Shown here: positions 1 through 9,504 of the stretch, one piece after another
Layout: the number at the start of each line of letters is the position of its first letter
Position numbering within the stretch: position 1 is the stretch's first letter
Assembly (NCBI RefSeq): GCF_000523235.1
Contig: NZ_CP006850.1
Coordinates: forward strand, 6,324,001-6,388,000
Direction of reading: 5' to 3'
DNA: 64,000 nt
Source of the DNA: Nocardia nova SH22a
Lineage (GTDB): Bacteria > Actinomycetota > Actinomycetes > Mycobacteriales > Mycobacteriaceae
Translations under genes and position numbers: made by a program
Notes under the pieces: model-generated
What the model was told of the DNA's origin: nothing
The model's database searches: none
The model's input: only the letters and a program-made list of their open reading frames with translations

Positions 1-429
1 GCGGTTCTGCAGGCCGAACATCACCTTCTCCTCCTCCGGCTCGGCATGGTCGTAGCCGAGCAGATGCAGGACGCCGTGCACGGTGAGCAGCGCCAGTTCC
101 TGATCGAGGGAGTGACCGGCCTTGTCGGCCTGCGCACCGGCGAATTCCGGGCACAGCACGATGTCACCGAGCATCGACGGACCCGGTTCGGAGCCGTCGG
201 GGCGGCCGCCGGGTTCCAGTTCGTCCATCGGGAACGACATCACATCGGTGGGACCGGGCAGGTCCATCCATCGCATGTGCAGATCGGCCATGGTGTCGAG
301 ATCGACCAGCACCATCGACAACTCGGCCGCGGGGTGCACGTTCATCCGCTCGATGACGAACCGCGCGACGCTGACCAGATCCGGCTCGGATACGTCGACA
401 CCCGACTCGTTGGCGATCTCGATACTCAC
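1..429 (-). CDS. ybeY: Endoribonuclease YbeY, 3' end cut by the window edge
   Basis: YbeY is a zinc-dependent endoribonuclease needed for 16S rRNA 3'-end maturation and 70S ribosome quality control. The visible 143 residues start at a GTG (429) with SIEIANESG and carry the family signature [11 protein letters not shown], whose three histidines bind zinc, followed by [10 protein letters not shown]. Actinobacterial members are about 175-180 residues, so roughly 35 C-terminal residues lie outside the window. It lies 61 bp downstream of phoH on the same strand, the usual phoH-ybeY order, and is probably cotranscribed with it. The identification is secure. Confidence 0.95.
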   Translation of the reverse strand, partial: MSIEIANESGVDVSEPDLVSVARFVIERMNVHPAAELSMVLVDLDTMADLHMRWMDLPGPTDVMSFPMDELEPGGRPDGSEPGPSMLGDIVLCPEFAGAQADKAGHSLDQELALLTVHGVLHLLGYDHAEPEEEKVMFGLQNR

Positions 430-490
430 GCAACCACCCTAATGGGGCGCGGCGCCGCCGACCGCAGCGGCTGCGGCGCCACGCCGCCGG

Positions 491-1612
491 TCAGCGGCGT
501 GCGGCCCGGTCGGCGGCCCGCCGTTGCGCCCGGTTGCCCGGATAGTGCGGCGCCATCTGCGGCCGCACGTCGGTTTCGTAGCGGTCGTAGGCGTCGACGA
601 TCTCCGAGACCAGCCGGTGGCGCACCACATCGCTGGAGGTGAGCTCGGCGAAATGAATATCGTCGATATCGGTGAGGATGTCGCTGACCACCCGCAGCCC
701 GGATTTGGTGCCGCCGGGCAGATCGACCTGGGTGACGTCACCGGTGACCACGATCTTCGAGCCGAAGCCCAGCCTGGTCAGGAACATCTTCATCTGCTGG
801 GGCGTGGTGTTCTGCGCCTCGTCCAGGATGATGAACGAGTCGTTGAGACTGCGGCCACGCATATACGCCAGCGGCGCCACCTCGATGACGCCCGAGGCCA
901 TGAGCTTCGGGATCGCCTCCGGATCCATCATGTCGTGCAGGGCGTCGTAGAGCGGGCGCAGATACGGATCGATCTTCTCGTTCAGCGTGCCCGGCAGGAA
1001 GCCCAGCCGCTCGCCCGCCTCCACCGCCGGACGGGTGAGGATGATGCGGGTGACCTGCTTGGCCTGCAGCGCCTGCACCGCCTTGGCCACGGCGAGGTAG
1101 GTCTTACCGGTACCCGCCGGGCCGATCCCGAACACGATGGTGTGCTCGTCGATCGCGTCGACATAGCGCTTCTGATTGAGCGTCTTGGGCCGGATGGTCT
1201 TACCGCGCCGGGAGATGATGTCCAGGCTCAGCACCTCGGCCGGGGACTCCGAGGACCCCTCGGTCAGCATCGACACCGTGTGCCGGACGGCCTCCGGGGT
1301 GACCATGCGATTGTGCGCCGTGAGCGCCACCAGTTGCTCGATCACCCGCTCGGCCAGCGCCACGTCCGCGGCCTTACCGGTCAGGGTGACCGAATTACCG
1401 CGCACATGGATGTCGGCCGCGAGCAGACCTTCGAGTTCACGCAGGTTCTGATCGGCGGAACCCAGGAATCCGAATACCGATTCCGGGGCGAGTTCGATAC
1501 TGGAGCGCACCGTCCGAGCCGCAGGACCCGAACCGTCACCGTTGCCGTTGCCGCCGGCCGATATGCCGGACGAGGGAGTTGTCGGGTCGCCGATATCACC
1601 TGTAGTTCGCAA
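491..1612 (-). CDS. phoH: PhoH family ATPase (PhoH1 type)
   Basis: PhoH-like P-loop NTPase, 373 residues, cytoplasmic; the family is linked to RNA metabolism and often neighbours ybeY. The P-loop GPAGTGKT is near residues 164-171, Walker B FIILDEAQ near 250, and [10 protein letters not shown] follows. The N-terminal part (about residues 37-110, with [13 protein letters not shown]) is the KH-like segment typical of PhoH1. The start shown is TTG at 1612, the most upstream possible start because an in-frame TAG lies 6 bp before it; there is no convincing ribosome binding site, and a GTG about 35 codons further in (at TVRSS) is the alternative. It sits directly upstream of ybeY. Confidence 0.93.
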   Translation of the reverse strand: MRTTGDIGDPTTPSSGISAGGNGNGDGSGPAARTVRSSIELAPESVFGFLGSADQNLRELEGLLAADIHVRGNSVTLTGKAADVALAERVIEQLVALTAHNRMVTPEAVRHTVSMLTEGSSESPAEVLSLDIISRRGKTIRPKTLNQKRYVDAIDEHTIVFGIGPAGTGKTYLAVAKAVQALQAKQVTRIILTRPAVEAGERLGFLPGTLNEKIDPYLRPLYDALHDMMDPEAIPKLMASGVIEVAPLAYMRGRSLNDSFIILDEAQNTTPQQMKMFLTRLGFGSKIVVTGDVTQVDLPGGTKSGLRVVSDILTDIDDIHFAELTSSDVVRHRLVSEIVDAYDRYETDVRPQMAPHYPGNRAQRRAADRAARR

Positions 1613-1729
1613 AAGGAGCTATGGCCTGCTTTCCGGTCTCGGACGATTGCATTGTCGTGTCCAAAGTCTATCGCGCGGCACCGACACCGCCCAGTGAATA
1701 GATCTCGGTCCCCGGCCAGGTGGGGAGGC

Positions 1730-2626
1730 TCAGCGGCCCGCCTGGCGAGACCATTCGACCGCGAAGTCCCGGAAGGTGCGCACCGCGTCCCCGGGTACCG
1801 CGTCGGCCGACCAGATCAGTCCCACCGCACGCGCGGCCCCCGGATCCGACAGCGGAATCAACGCCGGTCCCGGCTGTGGACCGCGCACCGTGGGCTCCTC
1901 CCACGGCAGTAACGCGACCCCGAGACCCGCGGCCACCAGACCCGACACGGTCACCAGATCGGTGGATTCGAGCACGATGCGAGGGCGGAAATCGGCTGCG
2001 GCACACAGCTCGTCGAGCACCCGCCGCATCCCGTACCCGGACGGCATGACGATGAATCCGGCCTCCGCCGCCTCCGCCAGCCGAATCTGCCTGCGCCCCG
2101 CCAGCCGATGATCGACCGGCACGCCGAGGGCCAGGCGCTGCCGGAACAGCATCCGCCAGCCCAGTCCGGCGGCGGTGGGCCGGGGCGAGGTCAGCCCCAG
2201 ATCGGCGGTCCCGTCGAGCACGCGGGCGACGACCGCATCGGCGGCGCCCTGTTCGAGGCTGAAGGTGATCCGCCCGGACTGCCGCCGGAATCCCGCGATC
2301 AGCTCCGGAACCACCCGTCCGCCGAACGAGTGCACGAACGACAGCCGGACCACGCCGCGCGCCGGATTGGCCAGATCCGCCAGCGCCCGCGAGGCCGCGT
2401 CCAGTTCGGCCTGGGCGCGGCGGGCGTGCTCGTAGAAGATGCGCCCGGAATCGTTGAGGGTCAGCCGTTTTCCGTGCCGGTCGAACAACTGGGTACCGAG
2501 GCGGCGCTCGAGCCGGGCCAGCATGCGCGACAGCGTGGGTTGCGCCAGGCCCAGCCGATCGGCCGCCGCACCGACCCGCTCCAGCTCGGCGAGGGTCAGA
2601 AACCAGTGCAAATCATCACTCGGCAC
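1730..2626 (-). CDS. LysR family transcriptional regulator
   Basis: LysR-type regulator of 298 residues, the normal size. The N-terminal winged helix-turn-helix includes [30 protein letters not shown] at about residues 20-50, and the rest is a periplasmic-binding-protein-like effector domain (GVVRLSFVHSFG onward). The start is GTG at 2626, preceded at good spacing by GGGAGGT. It is divergent from the MFS exporter starting near 2720, with a T-N11-A site between them, so it probably controls that transporter and itself. The effector is not predictable from sequence. Confidence 0.9.
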   Translation of the reverse strand: MPSDDLHWFLTLAELERVGAAADRLGLAQPTLSRMLARLERRLGTQLFDRHGKRLTLNDSGRIFYEHARRAQAELDAASRALADLANPARGVVRLSFVHSFGGRVVPELIAGFRRQSGRITFSLEQGAADAVVARVLDGTADLGLTSPRPTAAGLGWRMLFRQRLALGVPVDHRLAGRRQIRLAEAAEAGFIVMPSGYGMRRVLDELCAAADFRPRIVLESTDLVTVSGLVAAGLGVALLPWEEPTVRGPQPGPALIPLSDPGAARAVGLIWSADAVPGDAVRTFRDFAVEWSRQAGR

Positions 2627-2655
2627 AGCACACCTCCCGGCCCTCAGCTCTGCTA

Positions 2656-2670
2656 ATGCCGCAATCGCAT
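2656..2670. promoter_or_regulatory. Candidate LysR operator (ATGC-N7-GCAT, T-N11-A)
   Basis: ATGC at 2656-2659 and GCAT at 2667-2670 form an inverted repeat that contains the T-N11-A core (T2657, A2669) typical of LysR regulators. It lies in the 93-bp divergent gap between the LysR gene and the MFS gene. A CATAAT-like -10 for the leftward gene lies just to its right (about 2683-2691). Confidence 0.5.
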
Positions 2671-2719
2671 CAACTTACCGATCATTATGCATTTCCTTTC
2701 CTAGCGGATCGGGGCCACG

Positions 2720-3973
2720 GTGGAGGTCATGACCGCCACCGTGACCACCGCACCCGCTCGCCCGGCCGAGACGGTGCGGCGTGAGCGGCGGATCACGCTG
2801 GCCCTGTTCGCGGCCGGGCTCACCACCTTCGGCTCGATGTACAGCGCCCAGGCACTGCTGCCGAGTCTGTCCGCGGCGTTCAGCGCCTCGCCCGCACAGG
2901 CCGCCCTCGCGGTGTCGCTGACGACGGGGTTGCTGGCCGTGGCGATCGTGCCGGTGAGCGTGCTGTCCGGCCGGTTCGGGCGGACCCGGGTGATGATCGT
3001 GTCGGCGGTGACGACGAGCGTTCTCGGCCTGCTGCTGCCGTTCAGTCCCACCCTGGATGTGCTGCTGGCCGGGCGAGCGCTCGAAGGCATCGCCGTCGCC
3101 GGGGTCCCGGCCGTGGCCATGGCGTATCTGGCCGAGGAGATCGGTTCGGCGGGCCTGGGGGCCGCGATGGGCGTGTACGTGGCGGGCACCACCGTGGGTG
3201 GTCTCACTGGACGGCTGATCCCGGCCTTCGTCCTCGAGGTGGCCGACTGGCGTTGGGGCGCGGCGATATTCGCGGTCGCCGCGGCCCTGTGCACGCTGTG
3301 GTTCGTGCGGATGTTGCCACCGTCGCGCCGCTTCGTCCCGCAGCCGCTCGGCATCCGCGCCCTGGCCGGGGATCTGGCCGGACATCTGCGCAACCGCGCC
3401 CTGCTGCCGCTGTTCGGACTCGCCTTCCTGCTGATGGGCGGATTCGTCTCGGTCTACAACTTCCTCGGCTACCGGCTCACCCAGTCACCCTTCGGATTGT
3501 CCGCCGCCACAGCGGGTTCGGTGTTCCTGATGTACCTGTCGGGCACGGTGTCCTCCACCGCCGCCGGACGGCTCGCCGATCGCCTGGGCCGGTTCCCGGT
3601 CGTGGCGCTGTCCATCCTGACCATGGGCGTCGGCCTGGTCCTGACCATCCCGGATCAGCTGGCGATCATGCTCCCCGGACTGCTGCTGTTCACCGCGGGC
3701 TTCTTCGGCGCACACGCCGTCGCCAGCGCGTGGGTCGGTGCGTCGGCCACCGGCAACCGGGCCGCGGCCTCGTCGCTGTACCTGTTCGCCTACTACGTCG
3801 GCAGTTCGATCGTCGGCGCCGCCGCCGGACTGGCCTACAGCTGGCACGGCTGGGCCGGATTGGCGCTGTACGTGGGCGTTCTCATCGTCGTCGCGGCGGG
3901 GCTTGTGCTGACATTGCCCCGCACGGCGCTGTCACCAAAGACACGACCGGCCCAGCTCGACGTCGGGAGGTGA
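2720..3973 (+). CDS. MFS drug/sugar exporter, YnfM-like
   Basis: Major facilitator superfamily transporter of 417 residues with about 12 hydrophobic segments and the loop-2 motif GRFGRTRVMI; the second half carries the corresponding GRLADRLGRFPVVAL. The opening ITLALFAAGLTTFGSMYSAQALLP resembles the YnfM/arabinose-efflux branch. GTG 2720 is the longest start; ATG 2729 (MTATVTTAPAR) is the alternative, but the GGAGG at 2722-2726 is too close to serve it well. Divergent from the LysR gene that probably regulates it. The substrate cannot be told. Confidence 0.88.
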   Translation: MEVMTATVTTAPARPAETVRRERRITLALFAAGLTTFGSMYSAQALLPSLSAAFSASPAQAALAVSLTTGLLAVAIVPVSVLSGRFGRTRVMIVSAVTTSVLGLLLPFSPTLDVLLAGRALEGIAVAGVPAVAMAYLAEEIGSAGLGAAMGVYVAGTTVGGLTGRLIPAFVLEVADWRWGAAIFAVAAALCTLWFVRMLPPSRRFVPQPLGIRALAGDLAGHLRNRALLPLFGLAFLLMGGFVSVYNFLGYRLTQSPFGLSAATAGSVFLMYLSGTVSSTAAGRLADRLGRFPVVALSILTMGVGLVLTIPDQLAIMLPGLLLFTAGFFGAHAVASAWVGASATGNRAAASSLYLFAYYVGSSIVGAAAGLAYSWHGWAGLALYVGVLIVVAAGLVLTLPRTALSPKTRPAQLDVGR

Positions 3974-4020
3974 ACCTCTGCTCCCACACTGGAAGTCTCA
4001 TGAGCACCCCGCCGATGCGG

Positions 4021-4761
4021 CTACCAGCGAGGTGTGAGGGCTCCGAGCGCACCGAGCGCTACTGCCGCCGCCGTCGATGTGCGCAATACGGTGGGGCCCA
4101 GCAGGGCAATCCGTGCCCCGGCAGCCTCGAGGGCGGCCAGCTCGCCGTCGTCCAATCCGCCTTCGGGACCGACGATCAGAACGATCCGAGTGGCCTCAGC
4201 GAGTGGCAGTTCCACGAATCGCGCAGTGCCGGATTCGTGCAGGGCGACCGCGATCCCGTTGTCCGCCACCGTCTCACGAACCAGCTCCACCACATCGGCG
4301 GTGCGGTACAGATCCGCGACCCGTGGAATATAAGGCCGCCGCGACTGCCGTGCCGCCGACCGGGCGGCCGCCCGCCACTTCTCGACACCCTTGCGCGCCT
4401 TGGCTTCCCAGTTCGCGACGCAACGCGCGGCCTGCCACGGCACGATCTCGTCGGCGCCCGCCTCGGTCGCCGATTCGACCGCGAGTTCGGAGCGATCCGA
4501 TTTGGGCAGGGCCTGCACGATCGTCACCGGCGGTGAAACCGGCTGCGCCACCACCCGATCGAGGACCCGCAGCTCCAGGCGATCGCGTCCGGCCGCGACG
4601 ACCTCGGAGGCGGCCAGCAGCCCCGCGCCGTCGGACAGGGTGATCGGCTCACCCACCCGGATGCGGCGCACGGTCGCGGCGTGCCTGCCCTCGGGGCCGT
4701 CGAGTACCGCGATCGCACCGGCGGGCGGTATCTCGTCGAGATAGAAAACCGTTGCGGCCAC
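4021..4761 (-). CDS. rsmE: 16S rRNA (uracil-1498-N3)-methyltransferase RsmE
   Basis: SPOUT-class methyltransferase that methylates U1498 of 16S rRNA. The 246-residue protein starts at GTG 4761 (VAATVFYLDE), 7 bp after the dnaJ stop. It shows the N-terminal PUA-like part (GRHAATVRRIRVGEPITLSDG), then PKSDRSELAVESATEAGADEI, and the knot region IVLIVGPEGGLDDGELAALEAAG that binds S-adenosylmethionine. The open frame runs further upstream but that part overlaps dnaJ and is not homologous. hrcA-dnaJ2-rsmE is a conserved actinobacterial order and probably an operon. Confidence 0.95.
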   Translation of the reverse strand: MAATVFYLDEIPPAGAIAVLDGPEGRHAATVRRIRVGEPITLSDGAGLLAASEVVAAGRDRLELRVLDRVVAQPVSPPVTIVQALPKSDRSELAVESATEAGADEIVPWQAARCVANWEAKARKGVEKWRAAARSAARQSRRPYIPRVADLYRTADVVELVRETVADNGIAVALHESGTARFVELPLAEATRIVLIVGPEGGLDDGELAALEAAGARIALLGPTVLRTSTAAAVALGALGALTPRW

Positions 4762-4768
4762 GGCGTTG

Positions 4769-5917
4769 TCAGCGGCCGCTGAAGGAAGCCCGCAACCGGG
4801 CGAACAGCCCGCTGTTGTGTTCGGACTGCGCCGACAGTACCTCGGTGTGCTCGCCGCCGCGCATCGACTGATACTTGCGCAGCAGATCGGCCTGCTTGTT
4901 GTCCAGCTTGGACGGGACCACGATGTCCAGATGCGCCACCAGATCGCCGCGCGAACTGGACCGCAGCTTCGGCATGCCGTGCGCCCGCAGCACCGACACC
5001 TCACCCGGCTGGGTGCCCGCGGGAATGGTCAGCTCGGTCGGGCCGTCGAGAATCGTGTCTATGACCACCGTGGTGCCGAGCGCGGCATCCACCATCGGGA
5101 CCCGGATGGTGCAGTGCAGATCGTCACCGTCGCGGACGAAGGTGTCGTGCGGCTGCTCGACGATCTCGACATACAGATCACCGGCCGGACCGCCGCCGGG
5201 GCCGATCTCACCCTGGGCGGCCAGCCGCACCCGCATGCCGTTGGCGACACCGGCGGGGATCGGCGCGGCGATCTCGCGACGCGCCCGCACCCGGCCGTCA
5301 CCACCGCATTTGCGGCAGGGATCGGGGATGGTCTCACCGGCGCCGCGGCAGGTCGGGCAGGGCCGCGAGGTCATCACCTGACCGAGGAACGAGCGCTGCA
5401 CGGTCTGTACCTCACCGGCGCCGCCACAGGTCTCACAGCGCACCGGCTTGGAGTTTCCGTTGGTTCCCGAGCCCTGGCACAGATCACAGAGCACGGCGGT
5501 GTCGACGGTCAGATGTTTGGTGACGCCGACAGCGCATTCGGCCAGCGACAGCCGGGTCCGCAGCAGTGAATCGGCGCCGGGCTGCACCCGCCCGCGCGGC
5601 TTGCGCGTGCTGGTGGCGTTCATGCCGCCGAAGAACGCCTCGAACACATCGCCCAGACCGCCGAACCCGGCGCCGGAGAATCCACCGCCCGCGCCCGCCG
5701 ACTCCATCGGGTCACCGCCCATGTCGACGATGCGGCGCTTCTCGGCGTCGGTGAGCACCTCGTAGGCGGTGGACACCTCACGGAACCGCTCCTGCGCCTC
5801 CGGGTCCGGGTTGACGTCGGGATGCAGTTCCCGGGCCAGCTTGCGGTAGGCGCGCTTGATCTCCTGATCGGACGCGTTACGCCCGACGCCGAGGATTGCG
5901 TAGTAGTCCCGTGCCAC
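4769..5917 (-). CDS. dnaJ2: Molecular chaperone DnaJ (DnaJ2 type)
   Basis: Hsp40 co-chaperone of DnaK, 382 residues when started at GTG 5917 ([24 protein letters not shown]). It has the J domain with the HPD motif (LHPDVNPD), a short Gly/Phe-rich linker ([16 protein letters not shown]), four CxxCxGxG-type zinc-finger repeats ([32 protein letters not shown]) and the C-terminal substrate-binding domain. The length matches mycobacterial DnaJ2. It follows hrcA and precedes rsmE. The frame is open for 13 more codons upstream, but homology starts at the GTG. Confidence 0.96.
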   Translation of the reverse strand: MARDYYAILGVGRNASDQEIKRAYRKLARELHPDVNPDPEAQERFREVSTAYEVLTDAEKRRIVDMGGDPMESAGAGGGFSGAGFGGLGDVFEAFFGGMNATSTRKPRGRVQPGADSLLRTRLSLAECAVGVTKHLTVDTAVLCDLCQGSGTNGNSKPVRCETCGGAGEVQTVQRSFLGQVMTSRPCPTCRGAGETIPDPCRKCGGDGRVRARREIAAPIPAGVANGMRVRLAAQGEIGPGGGPAGDLYVEIVEQPHDTFVRDGDDLHCTIRVPMVDAALGTTVVIDTILDGPTELTIPAGTQPGEVSVLRAHGMPKLRSSSRGDLVAHLDIVVPSKLDNKQADLLRKYQSMRGGEHTEVLSAQSEHNSGLFARLRASFSGR

Positions 5918-6019
5918 TTGAGTCTCTAGTCCTGTTCCGAATGGTTCGTTCAGCATTCACTGTGGTCGACCGGCACCTCCCCTGCCGATCGGATGCGGAT
6001 CCCCCGGACGGGGGCAAGC

Positions 6020-7051
6020 TCATCGTTCCGCGAGCACCTCACCGATATAGCGAGCCACCGCGGCGACCGAAGCGATCGTGCCGGGATAGTCCATCCGGGT
6101 CGGGCCGACCACTCCCATACCTCCCAGCACGGTACCCGGCATACCGTACCCGGTGGACACGACGGCGGTGCCGCGCATCTGTTCGACCATGGTCTCCTCG
6201 CCGATCTGCACGGTGACCGTGCCCGGCTCCTGCGAGGCCGCGAGCAGTTTCAGCACCACGACCTGCTCCTCGAGCGCCTCCAGCACGGCCCGCAGCGAGC
6301 CCGGGAAACCGAAGTCACCGGCATTGCGGGTGAGGTTTGCGGTGCCGCCGAGCACCAGCCGCTCCTCCGGATGTTCGACCAGCGTCTCCACCAGCACCGT
6401 CGATACCCGGATCAGTACATCGCGCAGCCGCCCGGGCGCCTGTTCGGGCAGTTCGGCGACCGCACTGGACGCCGCGGACAGGCGTTTGCCGTCCATCGCC
6501 TTGCCGAGCATGCCGCGCAGGGCGGCCAGATCCTCGTCATCGATCACCGCACCCAATTCGACCAGGCGCTGATCCACGCGGCCGGTATCGGTGATCACCA
6601 CCAAGAGCAGCCGGGCCGGGTTGAGCGCCACAACCTCCAGATGCCGCACCGTGGACGCCGAGACGGTCGGATACTGCACCATCGCGACCTGCCTGGTCAG
6701 CTGGGCCAGCAGCCGCACACCGCGGCGCAGCACATCGTCGAGATCCACACCGCTTTCGAGGAACCCCATGATGGCGCGCTTCTCCGCGCTCGACAGCGGC
6801 TTCACCTCGGCGATGTTGTCCACGAACTGCCGATATCCCTTGTCCGTGGGAATCCGTCCGGAACTGGTGTGTGGCTGGGTGATGTAGCCCTCGGCTTCGA
6901 GCACAGCCATATCGTTGCGCACGGTGGCACTGGAAACACCGAGATTGTGCTTGTCCACCAGTGTTTTCGACCCGATCGGCTCCTTGTTGGCGATGTAGTC
7001 CGCGACGATCGCGCGCAGGACCTCCAGTCGCCGCCTCTCGGTACTCGACAT
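6020..7051 (-). CDS. hrcA: Heat-inducible transcription repressor HrcA
   Basis: HrcA represses groE-type heat-shock genes by binding CIRCE operators. From ATG 7051 ([31 protein letters not shown] shortened here) the protein has 343 residues, the standard length, and a good GAGGAGGTGGGG ribosome binding site. The N-terminal winged helix contains [19 protein letters not shown] and the [12 protein letters not shown] signature. No CIRCE element is visible in front of hrcA itself, so autoregulation through CIRCE is not supported here. First gene of the hrcA-dnaJ2-rsmE group. Confidence 0.96.
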   Translation of the reverse strand: MSSTERRRLEVLRAIVADYIANKEPIGSKTLVDKHNLGVSSATVRNDMAVLEAEGYITQPHTSSGRIPTDKGYRQFVDNIAEVKPLSSAEKRAIMGFLESGVDLDDVLRRGVRLLAQLTRQVAMVQYPTVSASTVRHLEVVALNPARLLLVVITDTGRVDQRLVELGAVIDDEDLAALRGMLGKAMDGKRLSAASSAVAELPEQAPGRLRDVLIRVSTVLVETLVEHPEERLVLGGTANLTRNAGDFGFPGSLRAVLEALEEQVVVLKLLAASQEPGTVTVQIGEETMVEQMRGTAVVSTGYGMPGTVLGGMGVVGPTRMDYPGTIASVAAVARYIGEVLAER

Positions 7052-7303
7052 CGGCCCCACCTCCTCGCTGGCCATCGGGTCCGCACGGCCGCATTCGGGC
7101 AGCATCGACCACGCGGACACCTGGTTGATCCGACACCAGTTTAAGTCCTGTGCGCGCAACTTCCCGCGTGTGAGGTCGCACAGTGGGCGCTCACCGGCCC
7201 GTAGTGCCTGGTCGAACGGCTGCTCGAACCCTGACATCCCTCGTCCCGAGCCTCCGATGAGGCTTGCCCGAACAAATCGTGCAAAGGGCGTGCCGGTGCG
7301 GTG

Positions 7304-8299
7304 CTAGCCGAAGGCGAATTCGAGCAGGCAGCGTTGGTCGGTCAGGTCCGTCACAGCGGTCAGCGTGAGGCCGTGCGGGGAGGCGAGCGAGCGGAATTCG
7401 TCGACGCGGCGTTCGCGCCCGCCGTACATGACGAGCATGGCCAGATCGAATTCACTTCCCGCGTGGATACCGCCGACCGGTTCGATCACCAGGATCTGGC
7501 TCTCCGGGTGCGCGGCCTCTGCGCACCGGCTCAGGATGCGGTGGGCATTCTCGTCGTCCCAGTCGTGCAGGATGTCGACCAGCAGGTAGGCGTCGGCTCC
7601 CGCCGGAAGCGGGTCGAAGAAGCTTCCGGCCGTCACCGTGGCGCGCCGCGCGACACCACCGGCATCGAATGTCCTGGCCGCCGCGGCGGCAGTGGGAGCG
7701 AGATCGACGAGGTGCCCGCGCATTGCGGGATGTGCGGTCAGGATCGCGGCGAGCAGGTCACCGCGACCACCGCCCACGTCGACGACGGAGCCGAACCGCG
7801 ACCAGTCGACCCCGGCGACGATCCGGGGAATCTGCTCCCACAGCCGATTCGTCATCTGCCGGTCGAAAGACTCACGCAGACGCGGATATTCGGCCAGATC
7901 GGCCCAGAAGTCCTGGCCGTAACGCCGCGAGTAGGCCGCGGTGCCGGTCGTGATGCTGTGCGCGAGTTCGACGAAGGCCAGTTCCGCCCGACCACCCGCG
8001 GCATCCAGATGCAGCAGGTCGACCAGCCCGTTCCCGGCATCGGAGCACAAGTGGGCCCCGTACTCGGTTGTGCGATAGCAGGATTCGACCTGCTCGACTA
8101 CTCCGAGGTCGGCCAGATGACCCAACAACAGGTCCAGCCCGTTCGGATCGACCGCGAGTTCGGCGGCCACCTCCCCCACCGAAATCCCTTCCACCGCAAG
8201 CCGATCCGGCAGTCCCAGAGTCACCGCGACCCGCAAGGCCATCGGCGTGGCCAGACCGGCCATGCGCTGCAGTGACCGCACATCATCGTCGCGTGCCAC
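7304..8299 (-). CDS. SAM-dependent O-methyltransferase (Methyltransf_2 type)
   Basis: 331-residue class I methyltransferase of the plant caffeate/acetylserotonin O-methyltransferase type. It has an N-terminal winged-helix dimerisation domain (LATPMALRVAVTLGLPDRLA), the SAM-binding motif VVDVGGGRGDLLAAIL near residues 175-190, and DAYLLVDILHDWDDENAHRIL, which contains the HDWDD segment with the usual catalytic histidine. GTG 8299 is the start. It lies 30 bp downstream of a 68-residue gene on the same strand, so the two are probably cotranscribed. No polyketide or peptide synthetase genes are nearby, and the substrate is unknown. Confidence 0.85.
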   Translation of the reverse strand: MARDDDVRSLQRMAGLATPMALRVAVTLGLPDRLAVEGISVGEVAAELAVDPNGLDLLLGHLADLGVVEQVESCYRTTEYGAHLCSDAGNGLVDLLHLDAAGGRAELAFVELAHSITTGTAAYSRRYGQDFWADLAEYPRLRESFDRQMTNRLWEQIPRIVAGVDWSRFGSVVDVGGGRGDLLAAILTAHPAMRGHLVDLAPTAAAAARTFDAGGVARRATVTAGSFFDPLPAGADAYLLVDILHDWDDENAHRILSRCAEAAHPESQILVIEPVGGIHAGSEFDLAMLVMYGGRERRVDEFRSLASPHGLTLTAVTDLTDQRCLLEFAFG

Positions 8300-8329
8300 A
8301 ACTATCCGCTGTTCCCCCCGTGCCGCGCC

Positions 8330-8536
8330 TCAGATTCGGTCGACGGGCTTTCCCGCGCCGGCGTCCAAACCGAGCATCATGAGCAGAGAAACGCAGTCGG
8401 CGACGTCGACCGAATGACTGGCGACGGCCCTGGCCGCCAATGCGTTGCGGCGCTCGGTCTCGGCCTTCTCGGCGGCGCGAGCTTCGGCGAATTCGCCCTG
8501 ATCGGTGACTTCGATGACGGGATGTGCCTGTGACAT
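8330..8536 (-). CDS. Small protein of unknown function upstream of the O-methyltransferase
   Basis: 68-residue protein from ATG 8536 with an excellent GAGGAG ribosome binding site 5 nt upstream. I do not recognise the family. It is charged and probably helical in the middle (EFAEARAAEKAETERRNALAARAV), with one cysteine near residue 47 in VADCVSLLMMLGLD and a short tail AGAGKPVDRI. No signal peptide or membrane segment. The longer frame starting at 8653 is less likely because it lacks a ribosome binding site. The tight pairing with a methyltransferase allows it to be a substrate peptide or an accessory protein; neither is shown. Confidence 0.65.
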   Translation of the reverse strand: MSQAHPVIEVTDQGEFAEARAAEKAETERRNALAARAVASHSVDVADCVSLLMMLGLDAGAGKPVDRI

Positions 8537-8667
8537 GGTTCTCCTCGGGTTGCTCCGAACCCTACGCCATATGCCGCCCGTCGAGGCCGATAGTCCCGGA
8601 TCCGCCTGCGGAGGCCACTCGAGTGGGAGTGCCTCGCCGAACGGAACGAGCACGGCGTCGCCACGCC

Positions 8668-9432
8668 CTACCAGGTGTCCGGTTCGTCCGCGCGGAGGCG
8701 TTGGAGGGAGCGGTCGATCCAGGTTTCGAAGTAGGTGGTCAGGTCTTGTGGTCCGGCGGGGCGGATGGCGATGTGCTCGCGGGACTGCTGCTGGATGTAG
8801 CGGCCGTCGCCGGCGACATCGAACCAGCCGATCGCGAACCAGGGCTCGGGGCGGCGGTGCAGATAGCCCGCGAGGAGGCCCGCCACCCCGCTGCCGTCCA
8901 GACGGCGATCGGTGAGGCGGTCGAAACGGTCACGGGCCGAGTTCCTGGTGTAGCCGTCGTCACGGGCCGCGAGGTCGTTGACGTGAAAGGTCTCCGGCTG
9001 TCCGCCGCCCGGCGGGATTTTCGGCACGATATTCGCCAGTCGTCCGGGTAGCTGTTCGGTACGGAACAGGCGGCATCGGATGGGACCGTCGTCGTCACCG
9101 GAAGCGGTCTGTGTGAGCATCACCGCGTGATAGGGAGTCCGGGCGCCGATCACGCGATATTCGCGTGGCGTGCCCTTGCCGAGAACCGTTGACACGCCCG
9201 TGATTTCGATGCGCAGATCGCAATTCGTGAGCGTGTGCACAGCCAGATTGATGCGCTGGGTCTCTTCGGCGTCGTAGCGGGTCCGCACCGCGGCACGGTG
9301 GGCGGCGACCTCGTCGTTGGTGGCCAGCCGACTGGTGTAATGCAGCGGGAACGGAATCCGATCATTGGCGTCGCTGTACCAGAGCGCCGCGAAATCGTCC
9401 GGCTCCCAACTCCATTCGGCCATCGTTGTCAT
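8668..9432 (-). CDS. EspG-type ESX secretion-associated protein
   Basis: 254-residue EspG-family protein. EspG proteins are cytosolic chaperones that bind PE/PPE heterodimers and deliver them to type VII (ESX) secretion systems. Family features are the N-terminal WSWEPDDFAALWYSDANDRIPFPLHYTSR and a mixed alpha/beta body ending in RPAGPQDLTTYFETWIDRSLQ. Two in-frame ATGs (9432 and 9423) are possible starts. It lies downstream of a PPE-like gene on the same strand, the expected client. No ESX core gene (eccC, eccD, mycP) is present, so the secretion machine must be encoded elsewhere. Confidence 0.82.
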   Translation of the reverse strand: MTTMAEWSWEPDDFAALWYSDANDRIPFPLHYTSRLATNDEVAAHRAAVRTRYDAEETQRINLAVHTLTNCDLRIEITGVSTVLGKGTPREYRVIGARTPYHAVMLTQTASGDDDGPIRCRLFRTEQLPGRLANIVPKIPPGGGQPETFHVNDLAARDDGYTRNSARDRFDRLTDRRLDGSGVAGLLAGYLHRRPEPWFAIGWFDVAGDGRYIQQQSREHIAIRPAGPQDLTTYFETWIDRSLQRLRADEPDTW

Positions 9433-9504
9433 CCAATCCGATCATGCGAAACAGTGCCGTCGCGAAAATGGGCGAGGCCACCACACCGGTGACCTCGCCT
9501 GACA

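Noticed and set aside
524..1912. 462-codon plus-strand open frame over phoH and the LysR 3' end
   Set aside because: It is the antisense shadow of the clearly conserved phoH; its translation is Arg/Gly/His-rich without domain features.
4769..5569. 267-codon plus-strand frame opposite dnaJ
   Set aside because: Antisense to dnaJ2, whose zinc fingers and J domain are unambiguous; no protein-like pattern in the shadow.
7052..7300. Search for a CIRCE element upstream of hrcA
   Set aside because: No TTAGCACTC-N9-GAGTGCTAA-like inverted repeat was found.
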